Below, one piece after another: positions 1 through 11,088 of a DNA stretch of 64,000 nucleotides (position 1 is the first letter of the stretch; each line of letters begins with the position of its first letter). The translations under genes were made by a program, and so were the position numbers. The notes under the pieces are model-generated. The model was given only the letters and a program-made list of their open reading frames with translations, was not told the origin of the DNA and did no database searches. The stretch is from Saposhnikovia divaricata (lineage: Eukaryota; Streptophyta; Magnoliopsida; Apiales; Apiaceae): NCBI GenBank assembly GCA_036435485.1, contig CM071598.1, positions 107,258,501-107,322,500 of the forward strand, read 5' to 3'.

Positions 1-655
1 TGCGTAGCTAACATCTGAATTGAATTGTTAATCTCTTGTGAAGTGAAAGTGGATCTTGAGATTTAGAACTTGCCATGCTAGCATAGGTTCATAATTGTTT
101 ATCAATATGATTCGTGGTGTGAGATGAAAATACTTATACTACCCTATGTGATCTTAATGGATAACCTGTTCTTCAACCGTTATGTTTTCAAATTCTATAG
201 ACATATAGGGTCTAAGCATAATTGGTGTCTATTCATCTTCTATCTCTTTTGTGGATGTATGTTTAGTTTGGTATGCGTATGCTGACAGGTAGCGTATACT
301 TGTTTCGTGTTATCCGATCAGATATCAAAACCATTGCATATAGAAATTAAAGGCGTCAGATCTAAGGGAAGTATTTAATGAAGTTAGGATCCCATGTTTA
401 TTCTCATAATAGTAATTCGATTTCAATCTTATTAGTTAATTTAATTCTTAGTTTAATATTTGCATCCTAGTTAATTTAGATAATCAATACCAAAATTGTT
501 ATTTGTCTTAGCAGTGGATTAAAACCAAACATTGTTGCATAGGCATATTTACTGATTAAAACTTAACCAGATCTCTGCGGAACGAACTTTAATTATATTA
601 CTTGTGACTACGTGCACTTGCGTAATTTTGTGTTAACAGATGTTGCTAGGGACAC
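1..655. other. Unassigned AT-rich sequence left of the Sirevirus D env-like region
   Basis: No ORF of note is visible. The last ~70 bases (about 575-645) hold 'gatctctgcggaacgaac' followed by a 'gtgcacttgcg' phrase and end in 'tgttaaca', a style I associate with the 3' end of some plant LTRs. This stretch may therefore be a separate LTR fragment or degraded internal sequence of element D. No second copy in the window supports either reading. Confidence 0.3.
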
Positions 656-659
656 TTTG

Positions 660-2767
660 CAAGGAGAGCACATAGGAATGGAAACAGTGCCTGCCATAGT
701 AACGGCAGAGGGGCCTTCATAGGTCTACGAGGGAAATCTTGATTCTTTGCCATCTATAATAGAATCATCATCTCCCCTCTCAGGTGGAAAATACCTGGAT
801 CCCTTAAGGGAGTTTCCACTCGCAGTTTAAACTGGAGAAAGTGGAAGGCAACTCAGTCATTCTATCACTGAAGCAATTCAGACATCAAATCCAAATGAGA
901 TAATAGAAATGACTGAGGATAGGGATTTGCGAACTCCCATTGCACCACCACTGACCTCTCTAGAAGGGGCTAGGGTGATTTTTTCTGCAGGTACATCTAA
1001 AGGAAAGGAGCTAGTGTTGAGTGATATGAGGACCACCATAATATTGAGTGAAACACATGCACGAAAGGAGAGTGAAACATCCTTGAGTGAACTTCAGGTG
1101 AGTGCACACACTGACACAAACACTGTTTCTATGATGGCTCAAATTGTAGAACTACAGAGACAACTTGCTGAAAGTCAAGCTGAGAAACAACTACTCCAAG
1201 CACAAGTAGATGAACGAACTTCTTCTTCTTCCACCTTTGTCAATAATCAGCTCATTATAATCAAAGATGACATTCTGAATTTGAAGACAACACCCACTCC
1301 AGCTATAAACACCTTGATTCAAGACAACACTCAGGCATCTTCAGAAAGGTCAGATATTTTACATGCTATTGACAATCTCTCTTCCAGGGTGGATGAACTT
1401 CATAAAGAAATGCATGTCACTGCTCAGTCATATGAACGTACCTTTATAAAACTTGAAGAAAAGTATGACTACATGTTTGAAGGACTTGATCATTTGTACA
1501 ACATTGTCAAACCTACTCATCACATTACACGAGAACAAAGGCAATATTTTGAAGACAGTGGAGGACCCGGTGATGGAGGAGGTGGTGAAGGAAATTGGGA
1601 TGTTGGAAATCAAGAGGTGTTTGTAGAGGATCCCTCAACTAAGGGGGAGAAGTCTGGAGGTGAAGGTGAATCTCAAAGGGGTGATAAGGGTGGAGACCAA
1701 CAACAAGTCAAGGGCAAAGGAAAAGCTGAAGTTTCTCATGATCAAGATGATGTAGGTGTTGATCTCAAGAATAGTAAGTTTGTTTATGAGCAACCAAATG
1801 ATATTGATGAAGATCTTTCAAATTGGCAAGATGATCTGCCACTAGATCCTGAATTTGAGAAAGAACTTCAATAGGAGAAAGATGATCGCGAGATAAGACA
1901 AGTCAAGCTTGAGAAGACAAGACAGGTGGTGGCTGAGAGACTTAAGTTAAAGCAAGCAGAAGATGCAGAGAAGCAGAAGCTACATGCAATCAGTGTACAA
2001 GAAAGAAAAAGAGATATTCGACTGAAGATTGGTCCAAAGTGGGATAAAGCAAAAGAAATTTTTGATTCTATTCAAACCACTAACAATGATGATCATCGTT
2101 TACTCAAACTACTTCAAGAGTTTCAAAAGACCAATCCAAATCACTTGACATACATGGATGCATTGAAGCTGGAGATCTCAAGGATAGTAGCTGGATTTGA
2201 CAAAGTTGTAGATCAGCTGGTTATTCAGGTTGATTGTCATACAATGGGTTCTCTCAATGTGTCACTTCAAATCTTTCAACAGAGAACTTTGACTGAACTT
2301 TGGATTATGATGCTAAAGGTAAGAAGGTATTCTGAACTAAATGTATTACTTTACGAAAGACTTTTAGAGTTTGCTCAAGGAATAGTCCACAAATTATTCA
2401 AACTCCACATCATGTCAAGTTTCTCAAAGGTAAAACACTCCAGTCTTGCTTCCTTGACTCAAAGTCGATCAAATCATACACTGCATCTCATTTGGTTTGG
2501 TTAGAACATATGCTTAGGACAACTGGCTATGATGATAATGAGAAAACCTTTGTTGCCAACATTATCCGATCATATGCTATAACCGGCTTCGAAAAGAAAT
2601 ATTATATTCTTCGAAATCGGCTATGGAACAAGCTTGGACTTTTACGTGAAAAACCTAAAGGCTTTGCATCTGATTATGAACGTGTCCTTGATAAAGAATT
2701 GATCAATAAGTTGGAAAATCAAGAAGACCAAGTTGATAAAGAATTGATCAAAAAGTTGGAAGAATAA
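660..2767 (+). pseudogene. Degraded env-like (third) ORF of Sirevirus D
   Basis: Reading frame starting before 909 can be followed from about 660 through two stops to the ATG at 909. The main open part (909-1874) is a low-complexity, charged protein with coiled-coil-like stretches around residues 75-200 and a Gly/Asp/Lys-rich tail. A single TAG at 1872-1874 separates it from a further in-frame segment starting at the codon after it (long open part 1926-2504). A frame change near 2490 leads into 2492-2767, whose end contains a repeated Asp-Lys-Glu-Leu-Ile motif. Position between pol (off-window) and the PPT, size and composition match the env-like ORF of Sireviruses, as in intact element A at 17672-22411. 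No function is proven for these ORFs, and this copy cannot make a full protein. Confidence 0.6.
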
Positions 2768-3066
2768 GAAGATGAAGTTGAATCTGGAGAGATAAGGGAG
2801 TAAGACACATCTTCTTGAAGATCAGCTCTACATGTGATATCTTTAGAGCTTAGGTACAACAAGATAGGAAAATTGTATTATTTGATCAGTCTAGAGGATC
2901 ATCTATCTTGTATTTATCTTTCATGTTTGAATCTGGTAAATGTTAAATATAGACCAGAACCTTTCCATTATTTACTTTGCATTTAAAGCTCTATCTTTTA
3001 CTAAGTTAAGTTGAGTTAGTTGAGTTATCCTCTAGGTATTTGCTTGTTATTTTCTAACAAACAAAT

Positions 3067-3076
3067 AGGGGGAGAT
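3067..3076 (+). other. Polypurine tract of Sirevirus D
   Basis: The purine run 'agggggagat' lies directly before the LTR start TGAAAGGC. It is the plus-strand priming site expected at this place. Elements A and B have the same core (gggggagat) before their 3' LTRs. Confidence 0.75.
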
Positions 3077-4575
3077 TGAAAGGCATATGACATAGCCTAT
3101 TTGTAGTACGAGGACTCAAATAAACTTAAATTAGATTGTAATAAGTAAATAATTTAAACTGTCACAAGAATCTTAGAAGATGCTATCTGTCAGAAGAAAA
3201 GCATACAAGTCAATCTATAGTTTTGATGTTTTACACTGGAAGAAGTTTAGCCTGCTGATCAAGCCTAAGTATAGCATCAAAGAAGTGGATTTATTTCTAA
3301 GAGACAGAGATTTCTATAGTGACATGTTCAGACAGAGTACAGAGGTATACAGAGAGAGAGAGAAATGAGAAGAGAAAGGGAATCACACTTTAATGTGAAA
3401 AATAAAGGACAGTCATTGAAGTTAGTCGTTCATGAACCAGACCGTGCATGGAGCGTCAACAGAATATTCAGTGATACTCCTTTATTAATTTCAGTGATTC
3501 AGAAAAGAATTAAGACAATCTAGGAGTTATGATTATTTCCCTTTAATTAATTTATTCAAGTAGTTAATTTAATTAATAAATTAATTCTTCAAGAATTAAT
3601 TTATTTATTAAATTAATTAAATCAGAATAATTATTTAAGTAAGTTTGAATTAAATTGATTATTTATTCTAATCAAATTAATTTAAACTGAAAATGTGAAC
3701 TAGCAAGACAATCATCAGAGATTGTCTTTCCGATTGTCTTAGCAGTACAATCAGAGATTGTCTTGGAGATTAAAGATTGTCTTGGCAAGTCAGAGTATCA
3801 CATAAATATCTTGTTTTAGATTATCTTGCCAACTGTCTTGGCAGTACAAAGCTGATTGTCTTGGTGAAACAGAAAAATATCGTGCTTAACAGCTGTAAGT
3901 TCAAGACAAATATCTTAGATTCAGATTGTCTAGCCATCTGTCTTGGTGGATGTCATTTGTCTTGGAGACTGTCTTGGCAGTACAAAGTTGATTGTCTTGG
4001 AAAGCTGGATTGTCTTGCCGATTGTCTTGGTAGTACAATTCGACATGAAAATAGGCAGTGACTTCAGTATGTTAAACGAAAAAAAGAAATCTACAAAGGC
4101 AACTAAACAGAGACAAAAAGAGACAGACAGACAGACAAAAAACATTGCATCTGAAGAACAAAAGAAGATCAAAAAAAGAAAAACTCTCTCATCTTTATTA
4201 CCCTCATTCAAGAGCCTTAAATTCCTAGAAAATCAATAGCTTAGTGATTGTAATATTTAATCCGTTCAAGCTTGATTACTTGTGACTCTTGTACTATTAG
4301 GGAGTTTTGACTCCTAATTTATATCTTGATTTTTATTAACAAATCTAGAAGAATTCATGTCGAATTTTCTAATTTGTTTTTATTAACTTGATATAACTCT
4401 GTACTGATTTTGTAACAACCCTTAAGTTTAATATATTGATATATTCAACTTGAACTTTGTTTCATTTAAATTCTGCAATAATTTATCTAAATTGAATTTA
4501 AATCTAAAGGATAAATTTCGATAAAAAGTACTGTTTGTATTCACCCCCCCTTCTACAAACATATTGGACCTAACA
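3077..4575 (+). repeat. 3' LTR of Sirevirus D
   Basis: Starts TGAAAGGCATATGAC after the PPT and ends ..GGACCTAACA, giving about 1499 bp with TG..CA ends. The same two ends occur inverted at 61940-63353 (element E), which fixes both borders. Close to the 3' end is a C-run (cacccccccttctac) shared with E. The middle contains an array of short repeats (see 3690-4045). Short ORFs inside are chance. Confidence 0.8.
3690..4045 (+). repeat. Array of short imperfect repeats (GATTGTCTTGG / GCAGTACAA) in LTR D
   Basis: About ten copies of 'gattgtcttgg' or close variants (gattgtctttcc, gattgtcttgcc, ctgtcttgg) occur here, several followed by 'cagtacaa'. Spacing is irregular, so this is a motif cluster rather than a clean tandem array. 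It sits in the probable U3 part of the LTR. Confidence 0.7.
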
Positions 4576-4808
4576 GAAACGTTGCAACAATTGCTCAACT
4601 AGGCCCTCCCAAGTAAGAACTATTTGTTCCTGTTGTAAGGTCTGAAACCAATAATCAGCCTCGCCTTCCAAGTACAAAGAAGCAAATACCACTTTGGTAT
4701 AAGTGTCCATTCCGGGGTTTAACGTGAAGAATTTATTGGCCTTGACTACCCAGCTTCGTGCATTACTCCCATCAAACTTCGGAAATTCAACCTTAGGAAG
4801 TTTGTATG
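4576..4808 (-). pseudogene. Gypsy-type gag fragment of element C (middle part)
   Basis: The minus strand reads ..KLPKVEFPKFDGS..W..KANKFF..EGEADYWFQ..LTWEGLVEQLLQRF, the conserved core of the Ty3/gypsy gag family (Retrotrans_gag: P-x-F-D-G, then W, then A..L.G.A..W, then F). It is cut on both sides: by LTR B at 4809 and LTR D at 4575. The N-terminal part of the same gag resumes at 28408-29055. Joining the halves at the shared TSD 'gtatg' keeps a gag reading, which supports one original element. The ATG used by an open frame at 4821 lies in LTR B and is not native. Confidence 0.75.
4804..4808. repeat. Left target-site duplication (gtatg) of element B
   Basis: The five bases gtatg before the LTR start at 4809 are repeated at 28408-28412 after the other LTR. 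This defines B's borders and shows it inserted in element C's gag. Confidence 0.85.
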
Positions 4809-5970
4809 TGATAAAACACACCTAGAGGGGGGTGAATAGGTGATATGACTAACAATGATCAAATAAAAATTCTGCCTTAAAAAATTATTCTGGCAGCTAG
4901 CTGGATGAAAAAGATTAACAAATAAGCAGCTAGCTGGGTTATGCAGTGCAGTAAGATAATTTGCAGAAAGTAAAGAACACCACGAATTTTAGCTAGGTTC
5001 GACCCCTAATCTTCTATGGTCTACGTCCTATTCCCTTACCAACTTGGTAAGAGAATATATTATTTATCACAATGAATAACAATTACAAGATACAATAATA
5101 TATCTCCCTTAATCTCCCAGTTACTGATTGCAGCTAGCTGGAAAACCTTGTTTCCTGAACACAGCTCTCTAAGTTCTATACAAAACCAAGTACAAACTCC
5201 TCTAGCCTAATGCTCCTTGAACCTTTGTTCCACAAGCTCGACAATCCAGCAACTACCAACTTTACAAGTTGAACAATACAATGGATAAAAAGAATTACAA
5301 GTCAAAACTATGAACTCTCTCTAATATATCGATATAGTATATAATACAAGAGCTCGTTTTTAGAATATAAAAGAAGGTGCAGAGTTGTTTCTTGTGTGTT
5401 CTTGAATATTGCTTGAAGGTTCTATATCTGCAAAAGAAGAACAACCACACAGATATATAGTGAAGCAAAAGAACTTGAATTAATGAACAATCTTGCAACA
5501 GTCTTGAAGAACACTTCCCACGTTCAATTTTGTTACAATAATAAAATTTCTAACGATCACATGGCAGCTTTGAGATATAATAATTAGAAATAAATGATTC
5601 TCAATAGCATGCTTAAAAAGTAAGCACATGGGATGTTTTTAGTGGAGCATTAAAGAAATAAAAGGCTCCTTTAATGAGTGGAAGTTGTCTAGCAAGATTC
5701 TTGCAAGTGATTAGTGCTTTAATATATATAATACCATATTTAAATATATTAGACCACTCTTACAACTGATTTCCAAATTATATCTTTAAGAACGAACTTC
5801 CCTTTGATATTCTGGACAGTCTGCTAGCTTGCTGTGTTGTATTGTCAGATAGCTGAGATACCCTGATTTACTATGAATTGATATAGGTAGGAAACCTGCA
5901 ACACAATATTAGTCCAGTGCAAACATCCAGCTTGCTTACTATGTATGATCATCAAAATCATAGAGTTTTA
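4809..5970 (-). repeat. 3' LTR of element B
   Basis: Matches 27302-28407 over nearly the whole length. On the plus strand it starts TGATAAAACACACCTAG and ends ..CATAGAGTTTTA. In element orientation the other LTR begins TGAAACTC while this one begins TAAAACTC, so the terminal TG is mutated here. It carries about 25 bp near 4925 and about 40 bp near 5640 that are absent from the 5' LTR. 1162 bp. Confidence 0.88.
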
Positions 5971-5984
5971 ATCTCCCCCTTTTT
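5971..5984 (-). other. Polypurine tract of element B
   Basis: In element orientation this reads aaaagggggagat immediately before the LTR. The core is identical to the PPT of Sireviruses A and D. Confidence 0.75.
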
Positions 5985-6317
5985 GATGATTATACACCAA
6001 TTTTAGGAGAAATAAAAAACTCCCCCTAAATCTAGCAATCATATAATCAGTAAGCAAATTAATATAAACTAAAACAACAAATATAATTTGAAACAAAGTA
6101 AAACCAACATTTGAATTAAAACCAGGTACTTAAGCATTAACCAAATCCAAATTCAACAATAAGTACAGCAGCACATAGTTCAAACATTAAGCACATCCAA
6201 GTTCCAAACTGACTTAACAACTTAAACCAACATAAACAAGTTCATCAAAATCAAACCAAAGATCCAAATAAATGATCCTAAAATGTTTCTCCCCCTTAAT
6301 CATTAAAAAGAGGAAAC

Positions 6318-7675
6318 TTAGGACTCATTAACATCTTCATCCTCCTTGGCATCATCAACGTGAAGGTCACCAGATACATTCACATCAGGGTCAGCTACAG
6401 AATCCTTAAACACCTTTCCAGCAGTAATGTTAGCAAGATCATGAAGTTCTTTAGCACCAGAAACATTAGCTGAATGAAGACCAGTTCGAGTTGAAGCAGG
6501 AGTACGTGGATCAGCAACTAGTTCACGGAGAAATGAGATCTCATCAGCCATATCAGTAACCTTAGAAGTTAACACTTTAAGCGAAGCTCGTATTTCTTTC
6601 ATATCCTCAGAACGATCAACCTCAGCTATACTCAAACTTCCTAAATTTGCAGGTGGAGGAGTAAGAGGAGTAACAGGTGTAGGTGGTGGTGGAGGAATTT
6701 CCACACGAACCACATTACCATCAGCTGTCACTTTTAAGTGAGATTGTTGCAGGCTCTTAGAATCCAAGAATTCTTTAGCGACTTCAGACTCTTCTTCATT
6801 TAACTTAATCCCATACCACTCAAAAACTTGAGTCAAGAACAATCCATATGGAAGACTCGCCGATGTGTGAGGCTCAAACACATCCATCATGTTCTTCGAA
6901 ATTAGCCCAGCCAAATTAAATGGCTTCTCAGACAACAACATTGACACAACTGTGACATCTTGTCCCGCAAAGTTTGAACAACTACCCGTACGAGGATTCA
7001 CATTATCAATAAAAATCTTAAATAACACATGAGTAATAGGCTTAACACTAGCAGTTGTGGGAGGAGAATAAACAAGTAAACCTTCCATACCACGAAGTAC
7101 CTTCAATTGATCCAATTGAGAAAATCTTCTAATTCAGTAGGACCTTTCTTGGTAGTTATAGACAAAGAGGAGGGATTCTCAATTCCAAGAATATCATTTA
7201 CCACATTAGTAGTTAACATAATTTTCTGACCATGAACATACGAAGAGAATACCGCAGGCTTGATAATGATAAGATTTGCATAAAACTCATAAACTAGAGA
7301 CGGATAACACACACGAGGCAAATCTTTCAGAAATGATTCAAACCCTAATTTCTTGAAATATTCATAAGCACCACACTTAATATACGAATTACCTGCCATA
7401 GGGCGACCAAACACTATCTTGCGCGTGCCTAAATCCAACTCCTTGAATCGAGATTCAAGCTCATCAGTAGCAAAATTAATCCCATACTTACAGCGCTTGA
7501 CGGACAAACCCTCTCGAACCCCCGATCGTTGAACCCCTGAAAGTTCATCACCACTGTCACCGGTGACCGGAGAATTAAGCGTGTCATCTTCAGCATCATG
7601 CAACCGTTTGTTCTTGCCCTTTTGTGACTTTGTGACCGTAACCGGAGTCTTCTTTGTCCCTCGAGTTGATCTCAT
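6318..7675 (-). pseudogene. Env-like ORF of element B, broken by a frameshift
   Basis: Two overlapping open frames on the minus strand: 7675-7103 (190 aa, starts MRSTRGTKK, basic N-terminus) and 7115-6318 (265 aa). They are in different frames, so one frameshift near 7110 splits a protein of about 450 aa. The N-terminal half (..FKELDLG..VYEFYANL..VNDILGI..) resembles the plant-transposon-protein domain common in Sirevirus env-like ORFs. The C-terminal half has a Pro-rich stretch and an acidic tail (..DDAKEDEDVNES). It lies between pol and PPT, the usual place for this ORF. Its role is unknown. Confidence 0.65.
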
Positions 7676-8072
7676 GATTCGATAGTGCGAGAGAGATAAA
7701 GAGATATTAAGAGAAATGAATGGCGATTGAGGCAGTAGTGAAACCCTAATAGTTATTTGGGGGCGGTGTTTGATGAGAACTAAGGAGTCAGAATAGAGTA
7801 ATCTATGTAACCTCCCTTTTACTGATTTTGGGGGAAAATAAATTTAGGATTAATTTTAAATAATCACCCAATCCCATGTCACACTATACAAGATAAATCA
7901 ATAAAAATAAAATTCACCGAATCACATTATCACAATTTAACATTTAAATATTAGAGAACATGGTTTTTAGAAATCAAATTTAATAAATTAATTTGACTAC
8001 CTAGAAATGATAAACATTTAGCACATAAATCAAGTAAGTGGACTACATTTTTACACACAAATTATATATCAA

Positions 8073-8082
<10 letters not shown>

Positions 8083-8133
<51 letters not shown>
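8083..8133. repeat. (TA)n microsatellite in element B spacer
   Basis: About 25 TA units lie in the spacer between RNase H and the env-like ORF of element B. No gene overlaps it. Confidence 0.9.
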
Positions 8134-8136
<3 letters not shown>

Positions 8137-8182
8137 ATAATATCACAGAAAAATGTACCAAGCATCCATGGCAGCTAGCTGG

Positions 8183-9898
8183 CTAGACATTGCACATGCC
8201 TAATTCGCGTCGAAGAACAGTAAAACGCTCCTCGGCTAGCGGCTTTGTGAAGATGTCAGCTAGCTGGTACTCTATACTTACAAAGATCAGCTCAATTTTT
8301 CCCTTTGCTACATTGTCTCTCAAGAAATGATGTCGAACGTCGATATGCTTTGTCCTTGAGTGATTCACTGGATTCTTTGATATGTTGATAGTGCTTGTAT
8401 TGTCACAATAAATGGGGACTTTGCCACATTTAATTCCAAAGTCTCGAAGTGTTTGTCTCATCCATAGCATTTGAGAGCAACAGCTTCCTGCTGCTAAATA
8501 CTCTTCTCAGCTGTGGATAATGCAACAGAAGTTTGCTTCTTGCTTTGCCAAGATACTAAACTCTGTCCTAAAAATGCACAAACACCACTTGTACTCTTTC
8601 TATCAGTTTGAAAACCTGCAGAATCTGCATCACTATACCCAACAAGATCAAATGCATTTGTGATGGGATAAAATAATCCAAGAGTAGTAGTTCTACTTAA
8701 ATATTTGAAATTTCTTTTAATAGCATTTAAGTGAGACTCTTTAGGTTGAGCTTGAAACATAGCACAAACACATACACTATACATAATGTCCGGTCTAGAG
8801 GCTGTAAGATATAATAAACTACCAATCATACCTCTATACTTGCGAACATCTACATCTTTACCACTTTCATCTGCTGTCAGCTTGCTGGCAGAACTCATAG
8901 GTGTAGATTTTGCCTTGATATTCTCATAACCAAACTTCTTGAGCAAGTTCTTGATGTACTTGGACTGATGCACATATATCCATCTTGAGTTTGCTTGATT
9001 TGGAGCCCCAAAAAGTAATTGAGCTCACCCATCATACTCATGTCAAACTCACTATGCATACACTTAGAAAACCACTTGCACATATCATCATTAGTTGATC
9101 CAAAAATAATGTCATCCACATATATTTGCACAACTAAAATATCACTACCAATAAGTTTAGTAAATAATGTAGGATCGATTTTACCTCGAATGAAGCCATT
9201 CTTTATCAAAAACTTACTTAGCCTTTCATACCAAGATCTAGGCGCTTGCCGTAATCCATATAATGCTTTCTTCAACTTGAAAACATAATTAGGAAATTGA
9301 TCACTCTCAAATCGAGGAGGTTGCTTGACATATACTTCTTCTTTCAAGTTTCCATTAAGAAATGCACTTTTCACGTCCATTTGATGTAGCTTGAACTTCT
9401 TGAAGCATGCAAATGTGAGTAACATCATTATTGACTCTAGCCTTGAAACCGGGGCATAAGTTTCATCAAAATCGATTCCTTCTTGTTGATTATACCCTTG
9501 TGCAACAAGCCTTGCTTTATTTCTAGTAACCGTACCTACTTCATCAACTTTGTTCTTGAAAACCCATTTAGTACCAATGATTGAAGCATCTTTAGGTGGC
9601 TCTACAAGTTCCCAAACATCACATCTTTTAAATTGATTAAGTTCCTCTTGCATTTCCATGATCCAATTCTCATCTTTTAGTGCTTCATTGACATTCTTTG
9701 GTTCTTCTTGAGCTAGGAAGGCAGCAAATGCACAAAAGTTAGCTTGACTTCTCCTTGTCTTGATGCCTTCTGATTTATCACCAATAATCAACTCTGGAGG
9801 ATGGTTCTTTAATGTCCTTGTTGACTTTGGAAAATGGTGATGAGCTATGACTTCTTCATTGACTCTAATTCTCTTAGATGGTGGGGAGGCTTCATCTC
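8183..9898 (-). pseudogene. Copia pol of element B, C-terminal part: reverse transcriptase and RNase H
   Basis: Three frames carry consecutive parts of one protein. 9898-8895 holds the RT core (..KARLVAQGYNQQEGIDF.., YVDDIIFGS). 8973-8494 holds the RT/RNase H connection and the first RNase H motif (VGYSDADSAGF). 8470-8183 holds the RNase H end (CDNTSTINISKNPVNHSRTKHIDVR..) and the conserved DIFTKPL close. Frame changes fall near 8960 and 8480. The upstream half of pol is at 23724-25253, separated by insertion of element A at 9899/23719. The open frame extending past 9898 into LTR A is an artefact of the insertion. Confidence 0.88.
9894..9898. repeat. Left target-site duplication (atctc) of element A
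   Basis: atctc before the LTR is repeated at 23719-23723 after the 3' LTR. This is an exact 5-bp TSD as expected for copia integration. Confidence 0.92.
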
Positions 9899-11045
9899 TG
9901 TTAGTCACAGAGGCATGCCTGAATACATCTAATAACAAGCCTAAGTATGTGTAATGCTATGCATTACCTACATGACCTCTTAACTGAGGGAACCTCTAGT
10001 TGTAGAGTTTCTACTTGTTTGTACTATGTAATAGGCATCAAATTCTATCTGTGTAACTGTACCTACTAAGTCAAGAATAAAGCTTGAAAGAAGTTCTAAG
10101 GTTCATGCCTCAAGCAAGGAAATGAAGACTGTCAAATAATCACAGTTGGGATTTGAAGAAATGAAGAATTTGCCTAAGTACCAATTCGAGAAGTACATTT
10201 GTCTATTCGAGAAGTCTAGCATTCGAGAAGTCTGAAGTTCGATATCTCAGAAGACACTATTCGATATCTCTCAATATGCTATTCGATATCTCAGGGATTC
10301 GATATGTCAAAATGCTCTATTCGATATCTCAAGGAGTCCCAGAGAAAAGAGCTATTCGAGAAGTGATTCGATATGTCAAGATAACACTATTCGAGAACTC
10401 AGAGTTATCGATCAAGTCAACTCCAGTTCTCGAATCACTTACTTAGTCACTTCTCGAATACATTCTTGAGGACAAAATACTGAAGAATTGTACAAGTCAG
10501 AAACCTGCAACAAGCCAGGATACTTTATTTGACTCTGTCCTATAAAGCATGCTGGAAAGCCTACAAAGAAGCTTGGAGAGATAAGACAAGGGACAAGGAG
10601 CTGAAGAAGTGGATCTAAACAGGCTTTTCAAAGTCAAATCTGTAGCCGTTTGGACTCTTACTAAAATGAGATAGACAGACTGGAAAGTGCTTTTGTTTTA
10701 CCTACCTCATTTGTAGCAAGGGGGTGTATCCATGTCTATAAGGATACAGCCTCACTTCCTTAGCTGTTAAAGGTTTTGAAGTTTCTCAAACATATCCAGA
10801 AAATATCTCTCTGAGAAAAACGAAGCTGAGAATACTATCATTTGTATTCACAGATTGTAGCAACATTTTAATCTAATAAAATATTAGATTAGAGTGATAT
10901 TGTGTTGTGTTTGTGTTTAATTATCCGCATCTTCATATCTCACACACTCATCACTTATCTTGCTGCAAAGATTCAAAACCGAAGAAAAACTCAAGAATCC
11001 ATTCACCCCCCCTCTGTATTCTTTTTCTGTATTCAATACTCAACA
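9899..11045 (+). repeat. 5' LTR of Sirevirus A
   Basis: 1147 bp, TGTTAGTCACAG to ..ATACTCAACA. The only difference I see from 22571-23718 is one extra C in the C-run near its end. The U3 part (about 10180-10460) holds a dense set of TTCGAGAA and TTCGATATC motifs. A likely TATA box is 'cctataaag' near 10551 or 'gtctataaggat' near 10735. The downstream C-run before the end is typical of this lineage. Confidence 0.95.
10185..10458 (+). promoter_or_regulatory. Cluster of TTCGAGAA / TTCGATAT motifs in U3 of LTR A
   Basis: I count five TTCGAGAA (10185, 10205, 10222, 10354, 10390), two of its reverse complement TTCTCGAA (10427, 10451) and about six TTCGATAT within 275 bp. TTCnnGAA is the core pair of a heat-shock element, so a stress-responsive enhancer is one possibility, but I see no perfect three-unit element. 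The same motif in the opposite orientation recurs in the pol/env spacer. The array is copied at 22857-23131 in the 3' LTR. Confidence 0.6.
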
Positions 11046-11047
11046 AG

Positions 11048-11059
11048 TGGTATCAGAGC
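11048..11059 (+). other. Primer-binding site of Sirevirus A (initiator tRNA-Met)
   Basis: TGGTATCAGAGC lies two bases after the 5' LTR, complementary to the 3' end of plant initiator tRNA-Met. It is the standard copia primer site. Confidence 0.92.
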
Positions 11060-11088
11060 AGGCTGTTTAATCTAAACAGAAAACGATC

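Larger units (their letters stand above)
1..4575 (+). mobile_element. Sirevirus-type Ty1/copia element D, 3' part (env-like ORF, PPT, 3' LTR)
   Basis: Visible in order are a broken env-like ORF (about 660-2767), a polypurine tract (3067-3076) and a 3' LTR (3077-4575) that ends ..cctaaca. Gag, pol and the 5' LTR lie beyond the left edge. The base after the LTR (4576) continues a gypsy-type gag on the minus strand, so D inserted into element C. The TSD cannot be checked because the 5' end is off-window. The LTR has a close relative in reverse orientation at 61940-63353. Confidence 0.75.

Noticed and set aside
3540..3700. AT-rich near-palindromic run (ttaattaatt..)
   Set aside because: Low-complexity AT sequence inside LTR D, also present in E; not evidence of a CRISPR or origin.
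3930..4239. ORFs of about 95 codons on both strands in LTR D
   Set aside because: They come from the short-repeat array and neighbouring LTR sequence; no retained protein signal.
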